A program made the translations under genes and the position numbers. Below are positions 7,825 to 16,667 of a stretch of DNA of 64,000 nt, in pieces. The stretch covers positions 558,001-622,000 of the forward strand of contig NZ_WAEM01000002.1 of the NCBI RefSeq assembly GCF_008806775.1. The letters run 5' to 3'. The notes under the pieces were generated by a model that searched no databases, was not told the origin of the DNA, and was given only the letters and a program-made list of their open reading frames with translations. Position 1 is the stretch's first letter; each line of letters begins with the position of its first letter. Source of the DNA: Flavobacterium luteum (lineage in GTDB: Bacteria > Bacteroidota > Bacteroidia > Flavobacteriales > Flavobacteriaceae).

Positions 7825-10554
7825 TTAATTATTTCTAAAGTCTTTTGGTGTCATTTCGTATTTAGTTTTAAAAGCTGTAGAAAAATAATTAGGAGATGCA
7901 AAACCACAAGAATAGGCAATCTCTGAAATGTTCATCGAAGTGGTCATTAATAACTTTTTTGCTTTTTCTAATCTAAAGTTATTAATATAGTCACTAACGC
8001 CTATACCTAAAACTGCTTTTACTTTTCTATAGAGTTGAACTCTTGAAATATTTAATTTACCGGCAAGTTCTTCAACAGAAAAAGAGGAATCATCAATGTG
8101 TTTTTCCAAAATCAAATTAATCTTATTCAAAAATTCTCTTTCAATTAAACTGAGTCTATCCGTTTCAATTTTGTCTATATTATTGGTATAATAATATCGT
8201 AATTTTTCTCTGTTAAACAGTAATCCTTTTATGGATTGTTTTAAAACTTTTAGGTTAAAAGGTTTTGTCAAAAACAAATCTGCGCCCACTTCCAATGACT
8301 TAATATAAGTGTTATTATCATCCATTGCCGTTAAGATGATTACCGGAATATGTGAGGTGATCATATTGGTTTTTAAAGCTTCGCAAATTTCAAAACCATT
8401 CTTTTCTGGTAAATTTAAATCACAAACTACAATATCCGGGATCAATTCCAAGGCTATTTCTAAAGCATTCGTTCCGTTGCATCTACTCACCGTATAATCT
8501 TCATTTAATTTTGCAGCAATAAAATCAAGTAAATCAGGATTATCCTCGATGATTAGAATAGAATGTTTGTTTTCCGTAATCAGGGATTCCGCATTAGGTG
8601 TTAATTCAGTTTCCAAGTACTCATATCCATTTTCACTGTCTGAAAAATAATCACTTTCATTTATAATTTTTGATTTATCGACATGGTCATCTCCCAATTT
8701 TAAGTAAACGGAAAATTCGGTACCGTTAATCGATTTTACTTCTATTATTCCTTCGTGTAAATCAACAAAATTCTTGGATAAATTCAATCCAATACCCGAA
8801 CCGTTTATATAATTGTTGGAACCTTGGAAAAAGGGACTGAAAATTTGATTGATTTCTTTTTCTGGTATTCCAATGCCGGAATCTTTGAAATTAATTTTAA
8901 CTAATCCTTTATTCTTTTCTTGACTAATTTTGATTTCAATTCTACCTCCATCCGGAGTGAATTTGAAACAATTAGACAGTAGGTTATAATAAACCTTATC
9001 CATCAAATTAACATCAAAATAAACCTCTAATTCTTCATTATCTGTTTCAATAGTATAGATTATTTTTCTTTTTTTAGCCTCTCTTTTAAATTCTTTAAAC
9101 ATATTAACAGAGAACTTCCATAGATTATTTTTGGATAATTTCAGCGTGAATTTTTTATCTTCAACCTTTCTAAAATCCAACAATTGATTAATCAATCGGA
9201 GTAATCTCATCGAATTATTGTACATTATATCTAAATCTTTTTTAACCGAATGACTTTTGTTTTTAAATTCATCGTGTAAAGATTCAACTGAACTTAATAT
9301 TAGGGTTAAAGGGGTTTTGAATTCGTGAGATATGCCCGTAAAAAAATTAATTTTGGATTCATTACTTTCTTCAAGTTTCTCCACAAATTTTTCAATCTCA
9401 TTTCTTTGTTGAATAATTTTTGTATTAGTTTCCTCCAATAACCTTTTTTTCTTTTTTATTGAAAATACGGAGTAAATACTAAAAAGACCTAAACAGAAAA
9501 TTACCCCCAGAAGAAAGGTCAGCAATTTGATTAAATTATATAATGTCAGGTATTTCTTTTCTTGTTCCTTGATTACATTCTGTTGTGTCTCAATATTAGA
9601 TTGTTGTTGCGTCACTTTATCAAATTGATTACTCATTATATCCGCATTCAAAGAGTCAATCAAAATGGTATTAAGAGTATTATTCTTAGGCACCATTTCT
9701 TTATTGGCTAACTTAATGGCCAGCTTAATTGCTTCACTACCACCGGTAGGATATAATATTGTTGCAGTTAACTTACCATCTTTAACAGCCTGAATTCCTC
9801 CATTTGGATCATTCAATCCATCTATTCCTATAAACTTTATATTTTTTTCTCTCCCTTTTCGTTTTGCTACTTCCCACGCTTGAAGCGCAATATTGTCATT
9901 AAAAGCAAAAACATAATTAATTATTGGCATCCTATCCAACACCTTACTAAAATCGTTATTTATTGACTCCAAATTCAGCGCGGATATACTTGTGTTTTTA
10001 ATGTTTGGATATCGGTCGATAATTTGTTTAAATCCTAAACTTCGCTCCACACTGGGTGAAATAGCAGTCGTTGCCTTAATTTCAACAATATTGGCGTGAG
10101 CTTTAGATGCAGAAACAATATATTTTGCCGCAATATGTCCGACCTCAACATTATCAGCTCCTAAAAAGGCAGTGTAATTCGATGTATTCACTTTCCTATC
10201 GACAATGATTACGGGTATTCCCTTTTTATATGCTTTTTCAATTACCGGGACTATTGAATCTGAACCTAATGGAGCTACTACCAAAACATCCACGAGATTT
10301 TCAATCATTTTTTCAATATCAATAATCTGCTTTTTTGTACTTCCATTGGCATTGGAGATAGTTAAGTTGATTTCGGGATGAAGTGAAGCTTCGACCTTCA
10401 TTGTATTATCCATAGATTTTCTCCAGCTGTCATCCTCAGAGATACTTTGTGAAAATCCAATTGAAATAGTATGCAGATCCTTAGTACCAGGATTACACGA
10501 GTATAATAGAAGTAAATAACTTATTAGAATTATATAAATAAGTTTTCTTAGCAT
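7825..10554 (-). CDS. Hybrid two-component system with periplasmic sugar-binding sensor (fructan/fructose regulator)
   Basis: A 909-aa one-protein phosphorelay. It has an N-terminal signal or lipid anchor (Cys20), a type-1 periplasmic sugar-binding domain (about 28-310), a coiled segment (315-335) and one membrane helix (338-365). A HisKA domain with His410 in FFTGISHEFKTPL and a HATPase domain follow (N box NCFKFTPDGG 528-537, G boxes DSGIGIPE and GSGIGL). A receiver domain has phospho-acceptor Asp712 and Lys in TKPF (764). An AraC-type DNA-binding domain covers about 805-909. The same layout occurs in the Bacteroides thetaiotaomicron fructose sensor BT1754, and the adjacent GH32 genes support fructose as ligand here (inference). 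A -7 box lies at 10601-10594. Confidence 0.93.
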   Translation of the reverse strand: MLRKLIYIILISYLLLLYSCNPGTKDLHTISIGFSQSISEDDSWRKSMDNTMKVEASLHPEINLTISNANGSTKKQIIDIEKMIENLVDVLVVAPLGSDSIVPVIEKAYKKGIPVIIVDRKVNTSNYTAFLGADNVEVGHIAAKYIVSASKAHANIVEIKATTAISPSVERSLGFKQIIDRYPNIKNTSISALNLESINNDFSKVLDRMPIINYVFAFNDNIALQAWEVAKRKGREKNIKFIGIDGLNDPNGGIQAVKDGKLTATILYPTGGSEAIKLAIKLANKEMVPKNNTLNTILIDSLNADIMSNQFDKVTQQQSNIETQQNVIKEQEKKYLTLYNLIKLLTFLLGVIFCLGLFSIYSVFSIKKKKRLLEETNTKIIQQRNEIEKFVEKLEESNESKINFFTGISHEFKTPLTLILSSVESLHDEFKNKSHSVKKDLDIMYNNSMRLLRLINQLLDFRKVEDKKFTLKLSKNNLWKFSVNMFKEFKREAKKRKIIYTIETDNEELEVYFDVNLMDKVYYNLLSNCFKFTPDGGRIEIKISQEKNKGLVKINFKDSGIGIPEKEINQIFSPFFQGSNNYINGSGIGLNLSKNFVDLHEGIIEVKSINGTEFSVYLKLGDDHVDKSKIINESDYFSDSENGYEYLETELTPNAESLITENKHSILIIEDNPDLLDFIAAKLNEDYTVSRCNGTNALEIALELIPDIVVCDLNLPEKNGFEICEALKTNMITSHIPVIILTAMDDNNTYIKSLEVGADLFLTKPFNLKVLKQSIKGLLFNREKLRYYYTNNIDKIETDRLSLIEREFLNKINLILEKHIDDSSFSVEELAGKLNISRVQLYRKVKAVLGIGVSDYINNFRLEKAKKLLMTTSMNISEIAYSCGFASPNYFSTAFKTKYEMTPKDFRNN

Positions 10555-10593
10555 TGTGTATTTTATTAAAATAGTTGATTTTAAAAATCACAT

Positions 10594-10601
10594 CAAAAAT
10601 A
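10594..10601 (-). promoter_or_regulatory. -7 promoter box of the hybrid two-component gene
   Basis: The minus strand reads TATTTTTG, matching the Bacteroidota TANNTTTG consensus, 40 nt before the ATG at 10554. No clear -33 TTG is seen. Confidence 0.45.
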
Positions 10602-11050
10602 GTTGAAATTATATATTTTTGAAATTGAGGTATTATTTTAAAAGACTATTGATTTTTATTTAAGACTATTATCTATAAATCGTTATAAAATGTAAATGTA
10701 TAGAAAAGCAATTTAGTTAGGAATATTCAATGCGAAATCTTTAACAAAAAGTAGGGATTTAAACGTAAACTAATAGAGTTTTTCTTTATGTCAAGAATTC
10801 ATCATGAAGAATATAATTTGAACGTTGGCAAGGATGGGGCAATATATTCATAGAAGTAGACATGATATTTATATGAAGTGTTGGGTTAACCTAATAATAT
10901 ATCTCAAAAGGTTAGTTAATTTCGCTTTTTACATACCTTCATTTTTTAGTATAGAATTTTTAAATTAAAATCTATCTATTTGATTTTAATATAATTGAAT
11001 AGTCAATTATTGAAACAAAAATGCAACTTTCTTCAATAGAGGGAGCTTTT

Positions 11051-11078
11051 AAAAAGCCAGTCATTTGATTGGCTTTTT
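11051..11078 (+). terminator. Intrinsic terminator-like hairpin
   Basis: AAAAAGCCA pairs with TGGCTTTTT across a loop of about 10 nt, followed by more T. No plus-strand ORF precedes it, so it may end a small RNA or be left over from a lost gene. Confidence 0.6.
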
Positions 11079-11107
11079 TGTTTTCGAAAAACTTCTAAAA
11101 TAGGCCT

Positions 11108-11392
11108 TGTATCTATATTCCTCATTCTACTAAACTAGGTCGGTTTTATATTGGCTTTACTTCAGATTTTGATAAAAGATTTGATTTTCATTTAAACTCA
11201 GACGAAAAAAGAAAATTTACACATAATGCAAACGACTGGATTACTTTTCTAATAATCAAATGCCAATCAAAATCTCAAGAGTTAGCAATTGAAAAGCATA
11301 TCAAAAAAATGAAAAGCAAAATTTATATTCAAAACCTTATCTTGTGTCCTGAAATGATAGACAAGTTATTAAAAGAACACCTAAAATCATAA
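11108..11392 (+). pseudogene. GIY-YIG nuclease family remnant
   Basis: This frame reads about 94 codons that match small GIY-YIG domain proteins common in Flavobacteriia: RFYIGFTSDFDKRFDFHL, a KRKFTHNANDW segment, and IEKHIKKMKSKIYIQNL near the end. There is no ATG, GTG or TTG in frame before the GIY-YIG core, and a stop (taa) lies about 10 codons upstream. A neighbouring frame reads LYLYSS, which resembles the missing N-terminal strand, so a frameshift near 11120 plus loss of the start is likely. Catalytic residues R and Y of the core seem partly kept, but the gene is probably dead. Confidence 0.7.
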
Positions 11393-11585
11393 TCGCTGCT
11401 CATTGCTTTTTCACTCAACTAAGAACAAGATGAGTAAAAACTATTCCAATAAAATGAATAGCTTTTCTATTTTAAAACTTTCAGATTTTTTTAAAGTTTG
11501 AATAGTTTTTCATTAAAGAAATTTAATGCTATTTTAGCAATTGAATAAGTATTCAAAGTTCTATTCCATCCATTCTTGATTGTCT

Positions 11586-13019
11586 ATGTTTTTTAATTCT
11601 CTCCATTTTGCTCTTTTTCTGCCAATCGTTTTTCTATTGTTTTGGTTTGGTTTTTCTAAAACGAAAACAGTTCAAAACGCATTTTTATTACTAGTAAGTT
11701 ATATTTTTTACTCGTTTTGGGATTGGCACTTTCTTTTTTTATTGCTCTTTTCAACATTTTTAGTGTATTATACAGGAATTAAAATTCAAGATAATGTATC
11801 AGCAAAAAGTAAATCGCTTTGGTTTTGGCTTAGCATTATCTTAAATGTTGGTTTCTTAGGGATTTTTAAATATTATGATTTTTTTTCTGTTTCTTTTTCA
11901 AATGTATTACTGAATTTTGGTTTTAAGGTTAGCCCTATAACCCTAAAATGGATTCTTCCTGTAGGTATCTCCTTTTATACTTTTCACGGATTATCGTATA
12001 GCATTGATGTGTATAAATCCCGAATCAAAGCCGAACGCAATTTTATAGATTATGCTTTATTTGTTAGCTATTTTCCATTACTAGTTGCAGGACCTATTGA
12101 GCGAGCAACTCATTTATTACCCCAAGTAAAAACAAAAAGAGTTTTTAACTTTCAACAAGCTAAGGAAGGAATTTTTATGATTGTTTGGGGATTGGTTAAA
12201 AAAGTAGTCATTGCTGATACTTGTGCCACTTATGCCAATGCCATTTTTGATCACTATCAATCCATGAACTCTCTTTCATTGGCTTTAGGAGCTGTCTTTT
12301 TTGCTTTTCAAATTTATGGTGATTTTTCTGGCTATTCTGATATGGCTATTGGAATCTCTAAGTTGTTTGGAATCGAATTGTTACGAAATTTTAACTATCC
12401 TTATTTCTCACGCGATATTGCTGAATTCTGGAGACGTTGGCACATTTCATTATCGTCTTGGTTTAGAGATTATGTGTATATTCCACTTGGCGGGAGCAAA
12501 GGGTCTAAACTTAAACAGGTGCGAAATGTTTTTGTGATTTTCCTTCTCAGTGGCTTTTGGCACGGTGCCAATTGGACGTACATTGCATGGGGATTTCTAA
12601 ATGCATTGTACTTTTTACCATTGTTGCTCCAAAATAAAAACCGATCGAATATTGAAACCATTACCTTAAAATTAAATTTTGATTCTTTTAAAACAGTCTT
12701 TCATATTCTGGTTACATTTACCATAACCTGTTTTGCCTGGATATTTTTTAGGGCCAATTCGATAGCCGCTGCATTCGACTATATTAAGCTACTGTTAACC
12801 AATGGCGTTTTTGAATGGCAATATCTAGCAAATCGCCGTTACAATTACGAAATTATAATGCTAATTATTTTATTTATTGTTGTCGAATGGAATACGAGGA
12901 CTAAACAAGAACCTATATCGGGAAAGCAATCCATGCTAAAACTAATTATTTGCATCGCTTCTCTTTTAGCCATAGGAACCTACTCCGATTATAAAGAATT
13001 TATATATTTTCAATTCTAA
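11586..13019 (+). CDS. MBOAT family O-acyltransferase (AlgI/DltB-like)
   Basis: A 477-aa polytopic membrane protein of the membrane-bound O-acyltransferase family. It carries the AlgI-type signatures FRDYVYIPLGGSK and GFWHGANWTYIAWG, with the catalytic His326. The family moves acyl groups, usually acetyl, across the membrane onto exopolysaccharide, teichoic acid or other cell-surface glycans. A TTG at 11580 would add two residues; the ATG at 11586 is preferred. Its stop overlaps the next start (TAATG), so it is translationally coupled to the SGNH-like partner, a standard pairing in which the second protein completes transfer outside the cell. The acceptor is unknown. No exopolysaccharide synthesis genes lie nearby. 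Confidence 0.9.
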   Translation: MFFNSLHFALFLPIVFLLFWFGFSKTKTVQNAFLLLVSYIFYSFWDWHFLFLLLFSTFLVYYTGIKIQDNVSAKSKSLWFWLSIILNVGFLGIFKYYDFFSVSFSNVLLNFGFKVSPITLKWILPVGISFYTFHGLSYSIDVYKSRIKAERNFIDYALFVSYFPLLVAGPIERATHLLPQVKTKRVFNFQQAKEGIFMIVWGLVKKVVIADTCATYANAIFDHYQSMNSLSLALGAVFFAFQIYGDFSGYSDMAIGISKLFGIELLRNFNYPYFSRDIAEFWRRWHISLSSWFRDYVYIPLGGSKGSKLKQVRNVFVIFLLSGFWHGANWTYIAWGFLNALYFLPLLLQNKNRSNIETITLKLNFDSFKTVFHILVTFTITCFAWIFFRANSIAAAFDYIKLLLTNGVFEWQYLANRRYNYEIIMLIILFIVVEWNTRTKQEPISGKQSMLKLIICIASLLAIGTYSDYKEFIYFQF

Positions 13020-13900
13020 TGAAACAGTTTTTATTTCTTGTTGCAAAAACGTTTTTCTTTCTGGTTTTAACAGCTGGATGTTTAGATATGATTTATACTC
13101 AAATCTACCTAAGTTCTTCCAATAGAGGTAAAGTAGAGGCTGTTTTTAATGGAAAACCTACTCAATATGATGTGGTGATATTGGGAACCTCGAGAGCCAA
13201 CAATCATTTTGTGCCTGAACTTTTTGAAAAAAAAGGATTAAAAACCTTTAATTACGGGATGAGCGGCTCTCATTTATTTGAAACGGCAATGTTGTTAGAG
13301 CTTATGTTGGAACGTAACTATAAAATTAAGACCATACTATTAGAGGCCGATTTGAGTTTAAGCAACGAAAAAAGAGACGAAGGCACTACAGCTCGTTATC
13401 TTCCTTATATACATCATTCTTCGGTTATTGCAAACCATTTTAAAACCGAAAAGGAATTTTCGTTGTGGTATTATATTCCTTTTTACCGTTACCTCAAATA
13501 CGATTCACAAATTGGGTTTAGAGAAATGTTTGAATCCTTTATTGGCAAACCGACTAATCATTTAAATCATAAAGGCTACTATCCCTTACCTTCAAAAAAA
13601 GGGGCAAATATGAAAAATGATTACAGACGCTTAAATCCGCTGAAAAACAAATATTATGAACAAATTAAACAAATTTGCAAAGCAAATAATATTCAACTCA
13701 TTACTGTAACGACTCCTGTATGCGAAAATGTTAAAGGAATGGATTACTTTGACAAAGTCACAAAATTACATCCTGAAATACATAATTTAGAAAATCTAGT
13801 ACAAGGAGACAATTATTTTTCCTCTTGCGGACATTTGAACGATAAGGGAGCACATCTCTTTACTCAAAAAGTGCTTCTCCTTTTTTTTAAAGACAAATAA
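13019..13900 (+). CDS. SGNH/DltD-like membrane-anchored partner of the MBOAT acyltransferase
   Basis: A 293-aa protein with an N-terminal membrane anchor (residues 4-22) and an SGNH-hydrolase-like fold. Block I reads VILGTSRANNH with candidate nucleophile Ser58, and block V reads CGHLNDKGAH with His272. The Asp normally three residues before that His is Ser269 here, so the triad may be completed elsewhere or be weakened. It overlaps the MBOAT stop by one base. By analogy with AlgJ/AlgX and DltD it should act in the periplasm to hand the acyl group to its acceptor. The function is inferred mainly from pairing and fold. Confidence 0.75.
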   Translation: MKQFLFLVAKTFFFLVLTAGCLDMIYTQIYLSSSNRGKVEAVFNGKPTQYDVVILGTSRANNHFVPELFEKKGLKTFNYGMSGSHLFETAMLLELMLERNYKIKTILLEADLSLSNEKRDEGTTARYLPYIHHSSVIANHFKTEKEFSLWYYIPFYRYLKYDSQIGFREMFESFIGKPTNHLNHKGYYPLPSKKGANMKNDYRRLNPLKNKYYEQIKQICKANNIQLITVTTPVCENVKGMDYFDKVTKLHPEIHNLENLVQGDNYFSSCGHLNDKGAHLFTQKVLLLFFKDK

Positions 13901-14231
13901 AAAATTGTTTTTTAAGTAACTTAAAAACAACAATAAACTACTATATGCCCTAAAAAATTTAGGGCTATTCGTATTATTTTTGTAAATTATGCAAACCTAC
14001 CCCTTTAAAATGATGATCTTTTATACATAATATGGTATTAAATTCGAAATAAAAGATTTTTTAAAAAAGAAATTGTCAAAAAACAATTATCAAAAAAAAG
14101 AATACGGTATAAATTATCAATTTTATATCAAAAAACAGGTTTTTAAAAAAATAAAAAGCTATTTTAGCATTAAACAGTGATTTATTTTAAATAAATGAGC
14201 TAAAAATTAATTTTATAATAAAATTTACACT
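13901..14231. other. AT-rich intergenic region with a small hairpin
   Basis: Contains GCCCTAAA (13947-13954), loop AAA, TTTAGGGC (13958-13965): an 8-bp stem with a weak T run, probably the end of the acyltransferase operon. The rest is extremely AT-rich, with no gene. The promoter of the ATP-grasp cassette should lie here, but no clean TANNTTTG box was found. Confidence 0.5.
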
Positions 14232-15668
14232 ATGCTAGAATTGTTATCTAAATTAAACCCTAATGGTTGGGATGAAATGTTTTCTAGTAAAGGCGTTAGA
14301 AGTTCTTATCGACAAGTGCTTCAAACTTTACAAGGTTTAAATCAGGAAAGCCTAGAAAGCAAACAAAAGCAAGCTTCCGATTTTTTTATGAATCAAGGAA
14401 TTACTTTTACAGTTTATGGTGATGACAACCAAGGAATTGAAAGGATATTTCCTTTCGATATTATCCCAAGAATTATTACTCAAAAAGACTGGATTGAGGT
14501 TGAAGAAGGAATAAAGCAACGATTAAAAGCGTTAAATTTATTTTTAGAAGATATTTATAACGAACAGCATATTGTAAAAGAAGGCATAATTCCAGCATCA
14601 TTAATTGCATCTTGTCCGCATTACATTCAGGAAGTTCACGGCATAAAAATCCCTCATGACATACATGTCCATATTGCCGGAATTGATTTAATTCGAGGTG
14701 CTAAAGGAGAGTTTTATGTTTTAGAAGACAATTTAAGATGCCCTAGTGGGGTAAGCTATATGCTTGAAAACAGAGAAATAACCAAGCGTATATTTCCAAA
14801 AATGCTTACTTCTAACAACGTTAGCATGGTGGGGAATTACCCAATGATTTTACATAATATTTTAGTGTCTTTGTCTCCTAGAGGAGTTTCAAATCCTAAT
14901 GTGGTTTTATTGACGCCTGGCATCTACAATTCGGCCTACTATGAGCATACTTTTCTAGCAAGACAAATGGGAATTCCATTAGTTGAAGGAAGAGATTTAG
15001 TGGTTAATAACTCCAAAGTCTACATGAAAACCACTTCTGGATTGCAGCAGGTAGATGTGATTTACAGACGTTTAGATGATGAATATTTAGATCCATTAGT
15101 GTTTAAACCAGACAGTGCACTTGGAGTTCCAGGATTAATAAGCTCCTACAAACAAGGAAATGTAGCTATAGTAAATGCAGTAGGGAACGGTGTTGCCGAT
15201 GACAAGGCTGTTTATGTTTATGTTCCAGATATGATAAAATACTATCTCAACGAAGAGCCAATACTTAAAAATGTTCCCACTTATCAAATGGAGAATATTG
15301 AAGAACGCGAATTGGTTTTTGCCAACATGGAAAACATGGTTATCAAAGAAACCAATCAAAGTGGCGGTTACGGAATGATTATGGGAAACAAAGCAACCGA
15401 ACAAGAATTTAAAAAAGCAAAAATCGCCATTCTTGAAAATCCAAGAAATTTTATTGCTCAACCTATTATTCAATTGAGTACTGTTCCCTGTTTAATTGAC
15501 GGTGAACTGAAACTTAGGCATGTCGATTTAAGACCTTACGCCTTATATGGCCCGAATGGAGTAGAAATAGTTCCAGGAGGATTAACTCGAGTAGCCTTAA
15601 AAGAAGGCTCATTAGTGGTAAACTCCTCTCAAGGTGGGGGAAGTAAAGACACTTGGATTGTAAAATAG
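14232..15668 (+). CDS. Circularly permuted ATP-grasp type 2 family protein (COG2308-like)
   Basis: A 478-aa protein of the permuted ATP-grasp family (older names DUF404/DUF407). Typical stretches are visible: FPFDIIPRII near 75, the VLEDNLRCPSGVSYMLENR motif around 168-186, and RHVDLRPYALYG followed by a VPGGLTRVAL segment near the C-terminus. The family is predicted to form amide or peptide bonds using ATP. It is followed by alpha-E and transglutaminase-like genes, an arrangement widely conserved in bacteria and proposed from comparative genomics to make and process a peptide. The product is unknown. No signal peptide is present, so it should be cytoplasmic. The ATG is the first in frame and begins the conserved N-terminus. 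Confidence 0.88.
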   Translation: MLELLSKLNPNGWDEMFSSKGVRSSYRQVLQTLQGLNQESLESKQKQASDFFMNQGITFTVYGDDNQGIERIFPFDIIPRIITQKDWIEVEEGIKQRLKALNLFLEDIYNEQHIVKEGIIPASLIASCPHYIQEVHGIKIPHDIHVHIAGIDLIRGAKGEFYVLEDNLRCPSGVSYMLENREITKRIFPKMLTSNNVSMVGNYPMILHNILVSLSPRGVSNPNVVLLTPGIYNSAYYEHTFLARQMGIPLVEGRDLVVNNSKVYMKTTSGLQQVDVIYRRLDDEYLDPLVFKPDSALGVPGLISSYKQGNVAIVNAVGNGVADDKAVYVYVPDMIKYYLNEEPILKNVPTYQMENIEERELVFANMENMVIKETNQSGGYGMIMGNKATEQEFKKAKIAILENPRNFIAQPIIQLSTVPCLIDGELKLRHVDLRPYALYGPNGVEIVPGGLTRVALKEGSLVVNSSQGGGSKDTWIVK

Positions 15669-15709
15669 TGATAAAAAAAGACTAATTCTGAACTTTTAAA
15701 AAAATTGAA

Positions 15710-16663
15710 ATGAAAGTAAATATGCTCAGCAGGGTGGCGGACGGAATGTTTTGGTTGAGTCGCTACATGGAAAGAACCGATGGAATGTTGCTTACCTTAA
15801 ACACTTTCTATATCTTATCTTTTGATAAGGAAATGAATGACTCTCAAGGATACAAGCCTTTATTAGAATATTATACTGACTTGACTAAAGAACAAATAAA
15901 CAGATCACAATATGACACAAGTTATGTTTTAAAGTATATTATTTGCGACAATCAAAATTACAATTCAGTTAAAAATTTAGTAATCAAAGCACGCGAAAAT
16001 GCTAGAGGTTCTCAAGATAAAATTACCAAAGAATTATGGGAGCACATAAATTCTTTGTATCATTTTATGAATTCTCCGGAGTTACCAAAAAAATTAGAGA
16101 CTAACGATGCCCTAAATATTATTACAAAACTCAATAAAGATCTTTTACTCTATAACGGAATTCTTCATGTTACGATGCCTCGAGGATTGGGCTGGTGGTT
16201 CTCAAGCATAGGCAAGCACATTGAAAGATGTTTGCAAACCATTTCTTTAACTCAAGCGTATTATAAAACCATCAATTACAATTTAGATGGCGACGAAGAT
16301 TTATTGTATTGGAGAAGACTACTGTTGTCGTTATCCGGTTATGAATTGTATTTAAAAAGCTATAGCAACATACCACACAATCGCAAAATTGTTCAGCAAG
16401 TTATTTTTAATAGAGATTTTGCTCACTCTGTTACGTATACTTTAGAATATATTGATAAATATCTTGAAAGCCTATTTAAAGACAACAATTTGAGCGAAGC
16501 AAGAAAATTGCAAAATCAATTTGGGAGACTTAAAAGCTATGTAGAATTTACAGATTACCATCACTTAACCAATCAGCAACTAGAAGAATTACTCACCAAT
16601 ACGAAAGCACAGTTAATTCAATTTTCGACCGATTTTTCTAAATTATTTTTCTCTTATACCTAA
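15710..16663 (+). CDS. Alpha-E domain protein (COG2307-like, DUF403)
   Basis: A 317-aa, mainly helical protein. The N-terminal LSRVADGMFWLSRYMERTD motif defines the alpha-E family, and the GLGWWFSSIGKHIERCLQT segment near 160-180 is also typical. The family has no measured activity and is almost always encoded beside the permuted ATP-grasp and transglutaminase proteins. It lies 41 bp after the ATP-grasp gene and 4 bp before the transglutaminase gene, so the three form one operon. It has no signal peptide or membrane helix. A scaffold or substrate-carrier role is only a guess. Confidence 0.88.
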   Translation: MKVNMLSRVADGMFWLSRYMERTDGMLLTLNTFYILSFDKEMNDSQGYKPLLEYYTDLTKEQINRSQYDTSYVLKYIICDNQNYNSVKNLVIKARENARGSQDKITKELWEHINSLYHFMNSPELPKKLETNDALNIITKLNKDLLLYNGILHVTMPRGLGWWFSSIGKHIERCLQTISLTQAYYKTINYNLDGDEDLLYWRRLLLSLSGYELYLKSYSNIPHNRKIVQQVIFNRDFAHSVTYTLEYIDKYLESLFKDNNLSEARKLQNQFGRLKSYVEFTDYHHLTNQQLEELLTNTKAQLIQFSTDFSKLFFSYT

Positions 16664-16667
16664 ACAA

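Larger units (their letters stand above)
10602..11585. other. About 1-kb region without an intact gene
   Basis: It contains a terminator-like hairpin (11051-11078) with no obvious gene before it and a GIY-YIG nuclease remnant (11108-11392). A long-range inverted repeat, AAAAACTATTC at 11436-11446 against GAATAGTTTTT at 11500-11510, lies just before the acyltransferase gene. Nothing recognisable is seen in 10602-11040. Confidence 0.5.

Noticed and set aside
11051..11078. tRNA or structured RNA
   Set aside because: A single A/T-flanked hairpin without cloverleaf arms; best explained as a terminator.
15135..15473. 112-codon antisense ORF within the ATP-grasp gene
   Set aside because: Shadow ORF with no supporting promoter or family features.
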